Of a stretch of 64,000 nt of DNA, positions 19,138 through 27,110 are shown piece by piece. The stretch spans positions 217,203-281,202 of the forward strand of contig NZ_JAGGPJ010000015.1 of assembly GCF_018613875.1 (NCBI RefSeq), read 5' to 3'. How positions within the stretch are numbered: position 1 is the first letter of the stretch; the number at the start of each line of letters is the position of its first letter. Source of the stretch: Arthrobacter sp. ISL-28. GTDB lineage: Bacteria; Actinomycetota; Actinomycetes; Actinomycetales; Micrococcaceae. The translations under genes and the position numbers were made by a program. The notes below the pieces were generated by a model. The model saw nothing but the letters and a program-made list of their open reading frames with translations. It made no database searches and was not told the DNA's origin.

Positions 19138-20721
19138 GTGACAATGGGCGTGGTGGGGGGATCTTCGTTGCAGCTGGTGGCGTACATCAACGGTGAGCGA
19201 GTCGATGCGACCGAGATGGCTCAACGGCCGTGGCGTGATCTGGTGAAACATCCGCGCTATGCGGAGCTGGTGCTGATTGAATGCGGGCTGCGGGCCAAAC
19301 GGGTGACCTCCCACATGGGCCGCCAGTACTTCGCCCATTACCCGAGCCTTGAGTGCCCCGTCGTGCACAAGTCGGAGTCGCCCCAGCACCTGGCCATGAA
19401 GCAGGCGCTGAAGGACAGGATCAACACGGCCCCGGGGTGGACCGCGGAGGTGGAGGCCGCTCATCCCGAGCGGGCCTGGACTGCCGACGTCTTGGCCACC
19501 AACACGGACGGCCGGCGGCTTGCGTTCGAAGTCCAGCTCTCGCAGCAGACCGAGGAAGAGTTCGTGCGCCGGTCCCAGCGTTACGTGGACGATCGCATCG
19601 GCCCGGTGTGGGTTGTCCCCAAAGACTTCGATTGGTTCCGGGTGCAGCTGCCGATGATCGTAACGGGCTTCGGCAAGACCAGCGACCTGCCCGGGGATCC
19701 TGCTGAATTGATGGAACTGCTCGACCACCAGCCGCTCCTCGGAAAGATGGCCCGGTCCGGGGCGATAGTGGACGCGGTCCTGCAACCAAGATTCAAGTGG
19801 CCTCACGGGACGCCACGACACCAGTGGTACACCATCCAGCGACTGGAGGCTGAGCGCGCCGAAGCCGCGGAGGCCGCCAGGGTGAAGGCTGCTCAGGAAG
19901 CCAAAGCGAGACAGCTCGTGGGCCAGGAGGAGGTGGAACGCAAGGCGGAAAGGGACTCGCTGTTCGCGGTTCAAGCTGTGGCACCGGACGTCGGGGCTGT
20001 ACCCGCAGTTAAGGCGGGGATGAATGTGTGGGCGAGCATCGTCAGGTGTTCTGGCTCCGGCCACCCTTTCCTCATCTGGCGGCTGCTGGAGCCGCCGGCG
20101 AGGATTGATCTTCGCCCCTACCGGCCGGGCCCTGAAAGCCTGGACCGTGTCCTTGTCCCGGTCGAGGCCTGGCTTCAGGCCGCTGGCGGCTCGCTGGTCC
20201 GAGGCAAATTGGTCACCGTGAACCGACCCGGTAAGCCTCTGGGGTTCGCATGCCCTACATGCAACGACCTGGTCCAAGGGCGGTGGGTGTCTTCGATACC
20301 AAACTCGAAGTGGTCAGCAATTGCCGAACGTATCCAGGCGGAGGTCGACGTTTCCAGGCCGCCGGAACCGGGCGCGCGCCCTGGGCCGCCAAGGGAGCAA
20401 ACCTTCAGGCCTCAGATGGTGCACCGGCCGACGCGCATTGAGGAAGGCCACCCGGAGTTCATCGGCCCGCGGCCCTGGGCCCTCTGGATGTCTGAGGCCA
20501 GGGACGCGACCGAGATCGCCGCACGCCAGACGGCCAAAGATGCCAGGGCGGTACGACTGCGGGAGATCAGCGAGAACCCACGCTACATCGGCAGCGCCAA
20601 CGGATTCAGGTTCCAGTGCAGTGACTGCGGCGGAACTTTCGAAGACGACAACGAGGGCATCCACGCGAACGCCCAGTGTCTGGCGCGTGGCGGCAGGAAC
20701 CCGGCTGGCAGTTGGCGATGA
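19138..20721 (+). CDS. CoiA-like nuclease-domain protein
   Basis: A 527-residue protein. Residues about 85-160 match competence-type CoiA nucleases: ESPQHLAMKQALKD is followed by the PD-(D/E)XK-like ADVLATNTDG and AFEVQLSQQTEEEFVRR. A long charged helix follows (REEAKARQ-like, about 235-275). The C-terminal region contains pairs of cysteines (CPTCNDL and FQCSDCGGTF) that may bind zinc. The best start is uncertain: GTG 19138, ATG 19144 or TTG 19168. Together with the downstream HAD fragment it forms a short plus-strand unit. It may process DNA in a defence or recombination context; that is inference. Confidence 0.7.
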   Translation: MTMGVVGGSSLQLVAYINGERVDATEMAQRPWRDLVKHPRYAELVLIECGLRAKRVTSHMGRQYFAHYPSLECPVVHKSESPQHLAMKQALKDRINTAPGWTAEVEAAHPERAWTADVLATNTDGRRLAFEVQLSQQTEEEFVRRSQRYVDDRIGPVWVVPKDFDWFRVQLPMIVTGFGKTSDLPGDPAELMELLDHQPLLGKMARSGAIVDAVLQPRFKWPHGTPRHQWYTIQRLEAERAEAAEAARVKAAQEAKARQLVGQEEVERKAERDSLFAVQAVAPDVGAVPAVKAGMNVWASIVRCSGSGHPFLIWRLLEPPARIDLRPYRPGPESLDRVLVPVEAWLQAAGGSLVRGKLVTVNRPGKPLGFACPTCNDLVQGRWVSSIPNSKWSAIAERIQAEVDVSRPPEPGARPGPPREQTFRPQMVHRPTRIEEGHPEFIGPRPWALWMSEARDATEIAARQTAKDARAVRLREISENPRYIGSANGFRFQCSDCGGTFEDDNEGIHANAQCLARGGRNPAGSWR

Positions 20722-20747
20722 CGGGCGGTCGTGAAAGGGTCGCACCC

Positions 20748-21083
20748 ATGAAGCCGATCATCCTGCTCGACATCGACGGCGTTCTCAACCCGGCGCTCCG
20801 GTCGCTGCCGGGTGCTGTCCGGCCTGACCCGTTGCTCTCCTGTGAGAAGAAAGCACTGGTACGGCGCCTGGCCAGGTGCGGCCGGATCGCGTGGGTGTCG
20901 ACCTGGCCGGCAGAGATGACAGCCGACTTGGAGGACCAGCTGCAACTGGACGTGGAGCCGCTGCGGGTGACGCTGTTGCTCCGCGCCGCGGACGGGGACG
21001 ACCCGACGCCGAAGCTGCGTTTAATGCCTCTTCCTACCGCCACTCAAACAGGTCTGTCTTCCAAGAACTTCCGCTCCAAATGA
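20748..21083 (+). pseudogene. HAD-family protein, truncated
   Basis: It begins MKPIILLDIDGVLNPAL, with the DxDGV nucleophile motif of HAD hydrolases, and resembles the HAD domain found in RNA-repair and phage-associated proteins. After TPKL (about residue 88) the frame runs into sequence that is the antisense of the neighbouring gene's 3' end, so the remaining HAD motifs (Lys and the final Asp pair) are missing. A deletion or recombination near 21015 is likely. ATG 20748 follows the CoiA-like stop by 26 bases. Confidence 0.65.
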
Positions 21084-21510
21084 GACGGCAGTTGTACAGC
21101 CGTGGCTCAGGGTTATAGTTCACCCACGTACTTAGTTTGTAGGCCTTGATTGAGGGCTCATATACATCACTGCGGTCTTGTCTCTCCCTGTCGCCGACGC
21201 TGTCCTGAATCATCCGCTCGCAGGTTTCCTTGGCATTGCTCCATGTGTTTGCAGGATTATTCCGTGGGTCTGATGCTGTGTGTATCCAGGAACTGATGCC
21301 AAAGTATCCACCGATGACAGCGGCGATGATGCCCCAGATGGCAAGTTTCTTGAGAGGACTCATCCTAGGAGGCTGATGGTGAGCCGGAGTGGCAAGCCGG
21401 CGTTGCTGGGGAGGGCTCACTGGGGGAGTGGGTGTTTGCCAGGACTCCAACTTCAAAGGCTGCTGTGGCTTAGGTTCCGGGCCGTGTTGATTTTCCAAAA
21501 GTTCCCCCAA
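21034..21510 (-). CDS. Single-pass membrane protein with extracytoplasmic domain
   Basis: A 158-residue protein. A Pro/Gln-rich N-terminus (about 1-50) precedes a single hydrophobic helix (KLAIWGIIAAVIGGYFGIS, about 55-75) and an external domain of about 80 residues with two cysteines (KETCERMI, LYNCRLIW). This is the common layout of actinobacterial hypothetical proteins with a stalk and a small beta domain. I assign no function. It converges with the truncated HAD gene and overlaps it by 50 bases. Confidence 0.65.
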   Translation of the reverse strand: MGELLENQHGPEPKPQQPLKLESWQTPTPPVSPPQQRRLATPAHHQPPRMSPLKKLAIWGIIAAVIGGYFGISSWIHTASDPRNNPANTWSNAKETCERMIQDSVGDRERQDRSDVYEPSIKAYKLSTWVNYNPEPRLYNCRLIWSGSSWKTDLFEWR

Positions 21511-21743
21511 TATCTAGATGAACGACAGCACTCACCAATGAATACGGTCGTGCAGTGAATCATATGGTCAAGCACCCACAATTGATGGCTTCCTCGAGCT
21601 TCGGTATCAGGAGAGAGGTATTTCTCTTGATACCGGGGAGGTGCCGCCATCCTCACAGGGACTGCGAAAAGAGTTAGGAACCAAGAGCGGGCTGCTAAGA
21701 CAAACAATTCACACACCTGTTATCGAGGCAAGATAACCGGGGT

Positions 21744-21827
21744 GTGTGGCGCATCGGGGCCAACGACATCGAGGACTTCGTCGCCGAGGCATACCGGCAC
21801 ACCGCCGAACGGATCGCTGCAATCAAT
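21744..21827 (+). pseudogene. Excisionase (Xis)-like C-terminal fragment
   Basis: A short reading WRIGANDIEDFVAEAYRHT followed by AERIAAI matches the end of excisionase-type MerR-like DNA-binding proteins, where a W/R-R-I-x-x-x-D-L-E-x-F-I segment is followed by a Tyr-rich helix. The N-terminal HTH is missing and the frame runs on into non-coding sequence. It lies 200 bases from att copy 2, the normal place for xis/int genes, and is followed by a good terminator. Confidence 0.55.
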
Positions 21828-21855
21828 TTCGTAAGGCCCCTGACCCCTAACACAA

Positions 21856-21897
21856 AGCGACTGCCGCGCCCCCTCGAAATGGGGAGCGGCAGTCGCT
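21856..21897 (+). terminator. Strong intrinsic terminator next to att copy 2
   Basis: The 12-bp arms agcgactgccgc (21856-21867) and gcggcagtcgct (21886-21897) pair perfectly, with an inner cccc/gggg extension, followed by a T-rich stretch. It probably ended the lost xis or integrase transcript. Confidence 0.85.
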
Positions 21898-21924
21898 CTG
21901 TTTGTTCAGAATCTGTCAGGAATG

Positions 21925-22038
21925 GCGTGTTGACAATGTCAACAGAATCGGCGTCGGACTGGGCTGTACATCGGCCGGACTGGCTCGGATTCGGAATGTT
22001 TTCTTGAGTTCCCAGTGTTTGCAAGGGCTGGAATGCAG
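21925..22038 (+). repeat. Right-end segment of island 1 (shared with island 2)
   Basis: About 114 bases that are closely similar to 38391-38504. The shared sequence starts with the palindrome TGTTGACAATGTCAACA (21928-21944), continues with gactggctcggattcgg, and ends with cccagtgtttgcaagggctggaatgcag just before the att core. A weaker version precedes att copy 4. It probably holds recombinase arm-binding sites. Confidence 0.85.
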
Positions 22039-22113
22039 TTCGAGTCCCACCTCGGGCACAGTGTTTCCGCAGGTCAAAGGCTTTTTGGTTTTTTACTGTT
22101 GACAAAGGTTGAC
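22039..22113 (+). repeat. Attachment-site copy 2
   Basis: It starts with the last 20 bases of tRNA-Leu (22039-22058). The first 38 bases are identical to copy 1, and the similarity continues through two gttgac elements at 22098-22103 and 22108-22113. The 5' part of the tRNA is absent, so it is not a gene. Confidence 0.9.
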
Positions 22114-22570
22114 AAATCAAAAGACTTAGCCGGAGACCCCTTCCTTGAAAGGCTCGTCTACTGCGCGCCGCCAGCTTCACAAGTCCGGAAGCGTTTCTCC
22201 TGAGCGGCTGCAAAAGTGTTCCAAGACAGCTCTCAAGCAGGGCATTGCGACCATCACGAATACGGACGGTTCGCTGATCGACCTGGCCACCCGAGCAGCG
22301 GGCACGACGCCACGCCCGCGTCGAGGGTGGCAGGCGGCAGCAAAGCCGAGCAGGAAGCCAAGGAGATGGGGGAGTTGCGCGCATGCGCATTCAACTCGAA
22401 GGTCCTAAAGAAGCCGAGACTCCCGCATCGTTGATTGCCATCGACACTCACCGGCAGCAGCTGGGGGTCCAGAAGGCCTGACATATGCCCGGTTGAAAAG
22501 GTGGGCCTAGGTGCTCAACGCTTCAAACGACTCTTTGTCGGGGGTCGCGGCTAAGTTTCATTTGAACGAA
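22114..22570. other. Degraded phage-like sequence
   Basis: Short open fragments in several frames, for example the one starting MRIQLEGPKEAETPASLIAI at 22383. They look like pieces of small phage genes. None is long enough to name. I see no intact gene here. Confidence 0.35.
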
Positions 22571-22572
22571 TA

Positions 22573-22767
22573 GGAGCTTGCCGAACTTGAACCGTCAGAA
22601 GAATATGCCGCAGTCCACTTTACGTCGTCCGACATTGGCCCGACATGGCAGAAGGACGAGCAGGGCAACTGGCTGCTTCCCGACAACACGCTGGGCTATG
22701 AGGTCCTGGGTTGGGTCGCCGAATGGTTAACCTTTTCCGATGGGCGTCCATTCATATCGCCAATGAG
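22573..22767 (+). pseudogene. Phage terminase large subunit, N-terminal fragment
   Basis: The frame contains GPTWQKDEQGNWLLPDNTLG followed by YEVLGWVAEWL, the typical start of actinophage terminase large subunits (a GPTWQ line followed by a TLGW-x-x-x-x-W segment). There is no proper start, and the frame shifts relative to the intein that follows. The ATPase and nuclease domains are absent. Confidence 0.6.
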
Positions 22768-23949
22768 GCCCTGGCTGTGCACACGCCCATCCCCACGCCG
22801 GACGGCTGGACGACGATGGGCGAGCTGCAGGCGGGGGACATGATTTACGGCACCACCGGCAAGCCGGTGACGGTGGCCGAAGCTTTTTCTGTTCAAGCGG
22901 GCCGCGACTGCTTCCGCGTCACCTTCTTGGATGGAACCTCCGTCATCGCTTCCGACGGCCACTTGTGGAAGGCCAAGCCCTCCGGTTGGCCGAAGCAGTA
23001 CAACCGGGTATGGACTACCCGCCAGATGTACGAGCACAAGGCAAAGCGCTGGGCCATCCCCATTCCAGGTCCGCAGGAGCGCCCCGAGCGCGATCTGCCC
23101 ATGGATCCCTACCTGCTCGGCTACTGGTTGGGTGACGGGAGTACCGCTGGCTGCAACATCACCGTCGGGGATGAGGACCTGGAAGCGTTCACCGCCAACA
23201 TGACTGAAATCGGCGTGACAGTCCGCCCGGTCGGTACGAAGAAGGGCGCCGCCAACCGCATGACCTTCTCGGACAAAACCGGCTTCGGCGCTAACATGGG
23301 CGGCGAACAGGCTAGGGCGCTCCGCCTACTGCCCTGCTACCGCGACAAGCACATACCCGAGGAATACTTCCTGGCCTCCATCGACCAACGCATCGCCCTC
23401 CTGCAAGGCCTGCTCGACTCGGACGGCTGCGCAGCCAAGCCCGGCATCATCTTTGTCGGTAGGGAGCGGCTGTCCCGCGATGTATTTCAGCTCCTGTCCT
23501 CACTGGGTGAGCGGCCGACCATCGCCTTCAGAGCTGACGCACGGTCCCGGGACGGCGGGACGTGGCGGGTATCGTTCAATCCGAGGTATGTCACCGAATG
23601 CTTCCGGCTGGCCCGGAAGCAGGCAAAGGTCGTCAGGGCCACACGTACTGAAACAAACGTTGCTTCCATTGAGCCGGTCGAGTCCGTGCCGGTGCGCTGC
23701 ATCCGCGTCGATGCCGAAGACTCACTGTTCCAGGCCGGCGAATCCTGCCAGCTGACCCACAACACACCACTGGACTCGGGGCTAGCACGGGCCCGCGTTC
23801 CACGAGCTCACCAACAACCCGAGCAAGGTCCAGGCCCCGTTGTTGTGCATGAACGCGAGCACGGTCGACGAGCTGTGCGGGTGCGCTTACTTGGACAAAC
23901 CCGAGCAGATTCTTTTGGACGATCCAGAGAGGCCGAGCATGACAGCTGA
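22711..23949 (+). CDS. Class 3 intein with LAGLIDADG endonuclease (orphan)
   Basis: The intein spans about 22768-23763 (332 residues), starting ALAVHTPIPTPDGWTTMGEL and ending THN with Thr at +1. It lacks Cys1, but it has all three marks of class 3 inteins: Trp two residues after the block B His (SDGHLW), Cys in block F (PVRCIRVD) and Thr before the terminal His-Asn. Two LAGLIDADG motifs (LLGYWLGDGSTA and LLQGLLDSDGCA) indicate a homing endonuclease. The host gene is a broken phage gene on both sides, so splicing would yield nothing useful. The ORF after 23763 is out-of-frame extein sequence. Confidence 0.8.
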   Translation: MGRRMVNLFRWASIHIANEALAVHTPIPTPDGWTTMGELQAGDMIYGTTGKPVTVAEAFSVQAGRDCFRVTFLDGTSVIASDGHLWKAKPSGWPKQYNRVWTTRQMYEHKAKRWAIPIPGPQERPERDLPMDPYLLGYWLGDGSTAGCNITVGDEDLEAFTANMTEIGVTVRPVGTKKGAANRMTFSDKTGFGANMGGEQARALRLLPCYRDKHIPEEYFLASIDQRIALLQGLLDSDGCAAKPGIIFVGRERLSRDVFQLLSSLGERPTIAFRADARSRDGGTWRVSFNPRYVTECFRLARKQAKVVRATRTETNVASIEPVESVPVRCIRVDAEDSLFQAGESCQLTHNTPLDSGLARARVPRAHQQPEQGPGPVVVHEREHGRRAVRVRLLGQTRADSFGRSREAEHDS

Positions 23950-23962
23950 ATTCTCAGGCGAA
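23764..23962 (+). pseudogene. Relic downstream of the intein
   Basis: In the frame ending at 23962 the text reads FHELTNNPSKVQAPLLCMNA, then an acidic end (KPEQILLDDPERPSMTAEF). It has coding character but no start of its own and does not match the intein's frame. It is probably another piece of phage or host gene. The product is not recognised. Confidence 0.35.
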
Positions 23963-23964
23963 GG

Positions 23965-24891
23965 CTAACGGGCGGTCTGCTGCGTCATTTCTTCCTCGTA
24001 GCCTTTGACGCGTACGGCCGCTATGCCAGCCTGTTTCGCCCGGTAGACCATGCCGTAGTCGGTGGTAATCATCCGGATATCGCTGACGTAGGGTGCGACT
24101 GCTCCTGCTCGCTCGATGATCTCCAGATCTCCATCTGGGAGAGGCGATTGGTCAAGAGGCTGTTCTAGGACTGACAGGTAGACCGTATGAGTAGGGGACG
24201 CACTTGTCGCGCTCCCTTCCTGGAGCTTTACGCGCTCACCAGGCATGACTCCCTGGGCCTCGAGATACTTCAGGGCTAACCCTGCCCGAAAGCGGATCGA
24301 CTTGCCTCCCTTTGGAGCATCGACGCGGTTCCGTTTGCTGCCGTCGAGCTCATCCACGACCTTCATTGGGATGGTGATGACCAAGGGGACATGAGGACGC
24401 TCGTCGAGCAGTTCAAGCCATTCGTCATGGTTCATCGGATCGTCGAAATACTTCAGCCACGCTCCGGTATCGAGGACGACTGCCACAGCCTTGCCGTTGT
24501 CCCACAGCTGCAGATCGGCTTCGATCCTTCGCTTAGCCTCCTCGAGGGCACAAACGCGCTGCTGCACTTCGCCATCAACCAGCTGCGCAAGGGCGCCGAA
24601 TGGGATGGTCGAGATATCAAGGGCGAGCAGTGACCAGTAACGCCGTGAGGTGATGAGCGCGTCGACTTCGTCAGGGTGCAGATAATGGGCGAGCAGATTG
24701 CCATTCCGGGACGCCCACTCAACGTAGCTGTTGTACCGGTCGCTGGCGTAGCCGGCGCTCGACACGGTGCCAGCCTCGTTAACTGCGGTAACTAGCATCT
24801 TTAGCGTGGTGTTTGGGGAGGCACCCGGAAGCAATCTGATCATGGGATTCAGTGTATGTGTGCGGCTCGATGGGCCATGGGGCTGATTCAT
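23965..24891 (-). CDS. PIN-domain protein (putative ribonuclease)
   Basis: Up to 308 residues. The central part has the PIN-type first Asp motif VLDTGAWLKYFDD (about residues 140-152), a VVDELDG acidic helix, and a late IRMITTDYGMVYRAK strand with Asp, in the order expected for PIN nucleases. The N-terminal 120 residues are an unfamiliar helical region (YNSYVEWASRNGNLLAHYLH). An internal ATG at 24843 (MIRLLPG) is an equally good start. Its start is 25 bases from the divergent HhH-like gene, so their promoters overlap. A toxin or RNA-cleaving effector role is plausible. Confidence 0.7.
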   Translation of the reverse strand: MNQPHGPSSRTHTLNPMIRLLPGASPNTTLKMLVTAVNEAGTVSSAGYASDRYNSYVEWASRNGNLLAHYLHPDEVDALITSRRYWSLLALDISTIPFGALAQLVDGEVQQRVCALEEAKRRIEADLQLWDNGKAVAVVLDTGAWLKYFDDPMNHDEWLELLDERPHVPLVITIPMKVVDELDGSKRNRVDAPKGGKSIRFRAGLALKYLEAQGVMPGERVKLQEGSATSASPTHTVYLSVLEQPLDQSPLPDGDLEIIERAGAVAPYVSDIRMITTDYGMVYRAKQAGIAAVRVKGYEEEMTQQTAR

Positions 24892-24898
24892 GCGCGGA

Positions 24899-24916
24899 GC
24901 TTGCTAGAGTCCGACC
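24899..24916 (+). promoter_or_regulatory. Probable leaderless promoter of the HhH-like gene (island 2)
   Basis: CTTGCTAGAGTCC precedes ATG 24917. TAGAGT (24905-24910) ends 6 bases before the ATG, exactly as TACAGT does at the island 1 paralogue, and there is no ribosome binding site. It lies within the 25-base gap to the divergent PIN gene. Confidence 0.55.
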
Positions 24917-25630
24917 ATGACGACTGAGTTCGCCGCGGAGGCGGAACGGCTGACCGAAGCGTGCCGGACGATTTTCGGCGACCCAGCTACCTGGATAACG
25001 GCCAACGGCTATCCGAATAGCCTGGGTCTGTGCATCATCGACTCGCTGTGGTCCACGGGGCCGACGTATGGGGCTGTAGAGAACGTCATAGCGCGCTATG
25101 CAGCTCATCGCCGACTCAATCGTGATGATGCTCGCCAGGACGGCGGCACGGAAGAACTCCTACGCGTTTTCAAGAATGAAGGCGGCAGCGAAGGATTTGC
25201 CGACTTGGTCAAGAACCATAATCGTGCTTACTCAGACAAGAGAGCCCCGCTGAAGGCCGAAGTGGTCTACCAGGCTGCTTTGGCACTTCACGGCGTAGGT
25301 GTCAGGACCATGAAGGACCTGCACGCACAGTACGCGGCCGACGAACATCTCACCGAGCTTGAAAGCGTTTGGCTGGATCTGCCCAGCCAGTCGTCGGGTG
25401 TCACATTCAACTACTTGCTGATCTTGGCCGGCTATCCGTCGGTGAAGCCCGACCGCATGATCACCCGATTCGTCAAAGAACACGGCGGCGTCACGAGGAA
25501 ACTCACATCGAGGCAGACCGGCGATCTGATCAAGCAGGTGGCGAAGCTATACCCCGTCCCCGCTAATCGTTTGGATCACGTTATCTGGCGCTATACGTCG
25601 GGGCGAAAGGTCTTCAAGGACGAGGAATAG
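24917..25630 (+). CDS. Endonuclease III-like (HhH-GPD fold) protein, paralogue of 12745
   Basis: A 237-residue protein with the same plan as the island 1 copy: MTTE start, TWITANGYPNSLGLCIIDSL, KAEVVYQAALALHG, FNYLLILAG, VKPDRMITRFV and a C-terminal LDHVIWRY segment. Conservation is highest around these motifs, while the linkers differ, so the copies are not a recent duplication. A DNA glycosylase-like fold is inferred from the HhH-like line; activity is unknown. A PIN gene is divergent, and a winged-helix family A gene follows 315 bases later. Confidence 0.65.
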   Translation: MTTEFAAEAERLTEACRTIFGDPATWITANGYPNSLGLCIIDSLWSTGPTYGAVENVIARYAAHRRLNRDDARQDGGTEELLRVFKNEGGSEGFADLVKNHNRAYSDKRAPLKAEVVYQAALALHGVGVRTMKDLHAQYAADEHLTELESVWLDLPSQSSGVTFNYLLILAGYPSVKPDRMITRFVKEHGGVTRKLTSRQTGDLIKQVAKLYPVPANRLDHVIWRYTSGRKVFKDEE

Positions 25631-25945
25631 CAACGGCAGCCCATCTACTTACTTTTCGACTCGTTGCCTCTGTAAACAACGTCCTGGGGTTTCTGCCACT
25701 CGACTGGTCTTGGCAAAGGGACGTGCCGTGAGCCAGTCAGAAGAGGGCGCGTGGATACACAAGCGCCGGTTAATCGATGATACTCGGTCCATAGCGTTCA
25801 GCGCGGAGTATCATGCGGGCAGTCAATTTTCGAGTATGTATTCGAGTGCTACGTGTCTACGGCTATCTATAGGCCTTACGGCCTGATGTCAGGCCCTATG
25901 GCTAGAGTGGGGAAGCCAGATAGTTAGCAAGTCTTAGGGGATCAC
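25631..25945. other. AT-rich gap before winged-helix copy 2
   Basis: About 315 bases with no gene seen. It contains a short direct echo (tatctataggccttacggcc, then aggccctatggc) near 25862-25905 and probably the promoter of the next gene. Nothing else is recognised. Confidence 0.4.
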
Positions 25946-26872
25946 TTGTCCATAGTTGAATCGCTGATTCAGTCACAATCCGGACTGCGTCAGTTGCGCC
26001 TCGTTGAAGTCCTGTCAGGTCTTGCACCAGTGGACGACCATCACCAGGTCGACATTGAGGCGCTCGAGAATGACCCCGGTCAGTATGGATTTTCGACCGC
26101 CTCACTTGAGAGCGACCTAGAAGTTATGAAGGGTTGGGGTTGGGTGGACTTCTGGGCCTCCTTCGGTGGCATCGGCTCGGTCATCTTGAAGCAGGGTGGT
26201 CTGGATGTGGCCAAGGAATACCGGACCTTCATGAAGAACAAGGTTCGTCGGAACAAAGCCTGTCGCGACGCTTACCTCCGCTGGCTCTACGAGGTCGACG
26301 ACGCTCCTGGTGATTTCCACAGCGAGTGCACGTTTTACGGCTCGCCGTACAGCGAGCAGGAACTCAAGGACGCCAAGAACTGGCTGGATGAAGAAGGCTT
26401 TATCGTCGGCAAGAAGACCGCCGATAACGACATCTTCTACGCAGAAATCACCTCAAAAGGTACTCGCGCCGTTGAAAGCGGTCGCTCCGTGAATGACTGG
26501 CACGTAGGAGGAATCTCAATGACAGACCGCAGCATCAACATTACCGGCTCCAACAATGTCAACGTAGCGCAGGACAGCTCGAACGTGACTCAGAGCAATA
26601 CCCTGACTCAGGAGCAGCTGGGCAAGATCACTGATGTGATTGAGTCCTACAGGGCCTTGAGCGGCGCTCTCAATCTGCCGGAGGAGCAGTTGGAGGCGGC
26701 TGAAACCATCGTGGGCGAGATTGAGGAAGAGACTGCCGATGTCAACGCTGACCCCGGTAAGATTCGCAAGGCGTTGGAACGGTTGACGGGGATAGTGGCC
26801 GAATATGGCACGAAGGGTGTATCTACCGCTGTCATCAGTGTCATTGAACAGGCCGTGCAGTTCCTCGGGTAA
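25946..26872 (+). CDS. Winged-helix protein with Asn-rich linker and helical tail (family A, copy 2)
   Basis: A 308-residue homologue of 16487. TTG start after ggggatcac. The N-terminal VESLIQSQSGLR and VMKGWGWVDFW lines match copy 1. The middle domain has CRDAYLRWLYEVDD. The linker is strikingly Asn/Ser-rich (NITGSNNVNVAQDSSN), as expected for a short beta-solenoid or oligomerising strand. The C-terminal helices (AAETIVGEIEEETADVN and VSTAVISVIEQAVQFL) end in a hydrophobic patch that might contact membrane. DNA binding or sensing by the wHTH and an effector tail are inferences. It is separated by 315 bases from the HhH-like gene on the same strand. Confidence 0.65.
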   Translation: MSIVESLIQSQSGLRQLRLVEVLSGLAPVDDHHQVDIEALENDPGQYGFSTASLESDLEVMKGWGWVDFWASFGGIGSVILKQGGLDVAKEYRTFMKNKVRRNKACRDAYLRWLYEVDDAPGDFHSECTFYGSPYSEQELKDAKNWLDEEGFIVGKKTADNDIFYAEITSKGTRAVESGRSVNDWHVGGISMTDRSINITGSNNVNVAQDSSNVTQSNTLTQEQLGKITDVIESYRALSGALNLPEEQLEAAETIVGEIEEETADVNADPGKIRKALERLTGIVAEYGTKGVSTAVISVIEQAVQFLG

Positions 26873-26876
26873 TGCC

Positions 26877-27029
26877 GTGAGGAAGTTGTCAGAGTGCGAG
26901 CAGCGGTTTCTTATCGCCGCCGCCAAGGATGGTTTGACTCTAGTGCCGGCTCCAAACTACGAGTGGATCGGTACTAAGGACCGTTTGGTTTGGCGACTCA
27001 ATCCGGACCGCTCTTTGACAAGATCCTAG
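26877..27029 (+). CDS. Small ORF after family A copy 2, possibly a fragment
   Basis: A 50-codon frame starting GTG at 26877, five bases after the upstream stop (VRKLSECEQRFLIAAAKDGL, then WIGTKDRLVWRLNPDRS). The composition looks protein-like. It may be the first part of a gene broken by frameshifts, because coding-like sequence continues in another frame to 27470. Confidence 0.35.
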   Translation: MRKLSECEQRFLIAAAKDGLTLVPAPNYEWIGTKDRLVWRLNPDRSLTRS

Positions 27030-27110
27030 AGATGGCGATGGCTCTCGATGGCTACCTGGATGTCATGCGGTCCCCAAGACACGTTAAGCGCGCTGACGTC
27101 GATCGAATTC

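Larger units (their letters stand above)
11341..22058. mobile_element. Genomic island 1 at tRNA-Leu, integrase lost
   Basis: A 10.7-kb segment between att copies 1 and 2. Its base composition is visibly more AT-rich than the flanking chromosome, especially 12000-17000, and its genes are accessory (TIR protein, small membrane proteins, HNH-ISL3 chimera, CoiA-like nuclease, unfamiliar families). An excisionase remnant lies at the right end. No tyrosine or serine integrase gene is present, so the element is probably immobile now unless driven in trans. Confidence 0.8.

Noticed and set aside
22039..22058. Additional tRNA genes at 22039, 38505 and 41288
   Set aside because: Only the T-arm and acceptor 3' strand are present; no D-arm or anticodon arm precedes them. 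They are attachment-site copies.
22768..22770. Cys1-to-Ala mutation as proof of a dead intein
   Set aside because: Class 3 inteins naturally lack Cys1, and the Trp-Cys-Thr motif set is present, so Ala1 is expected.
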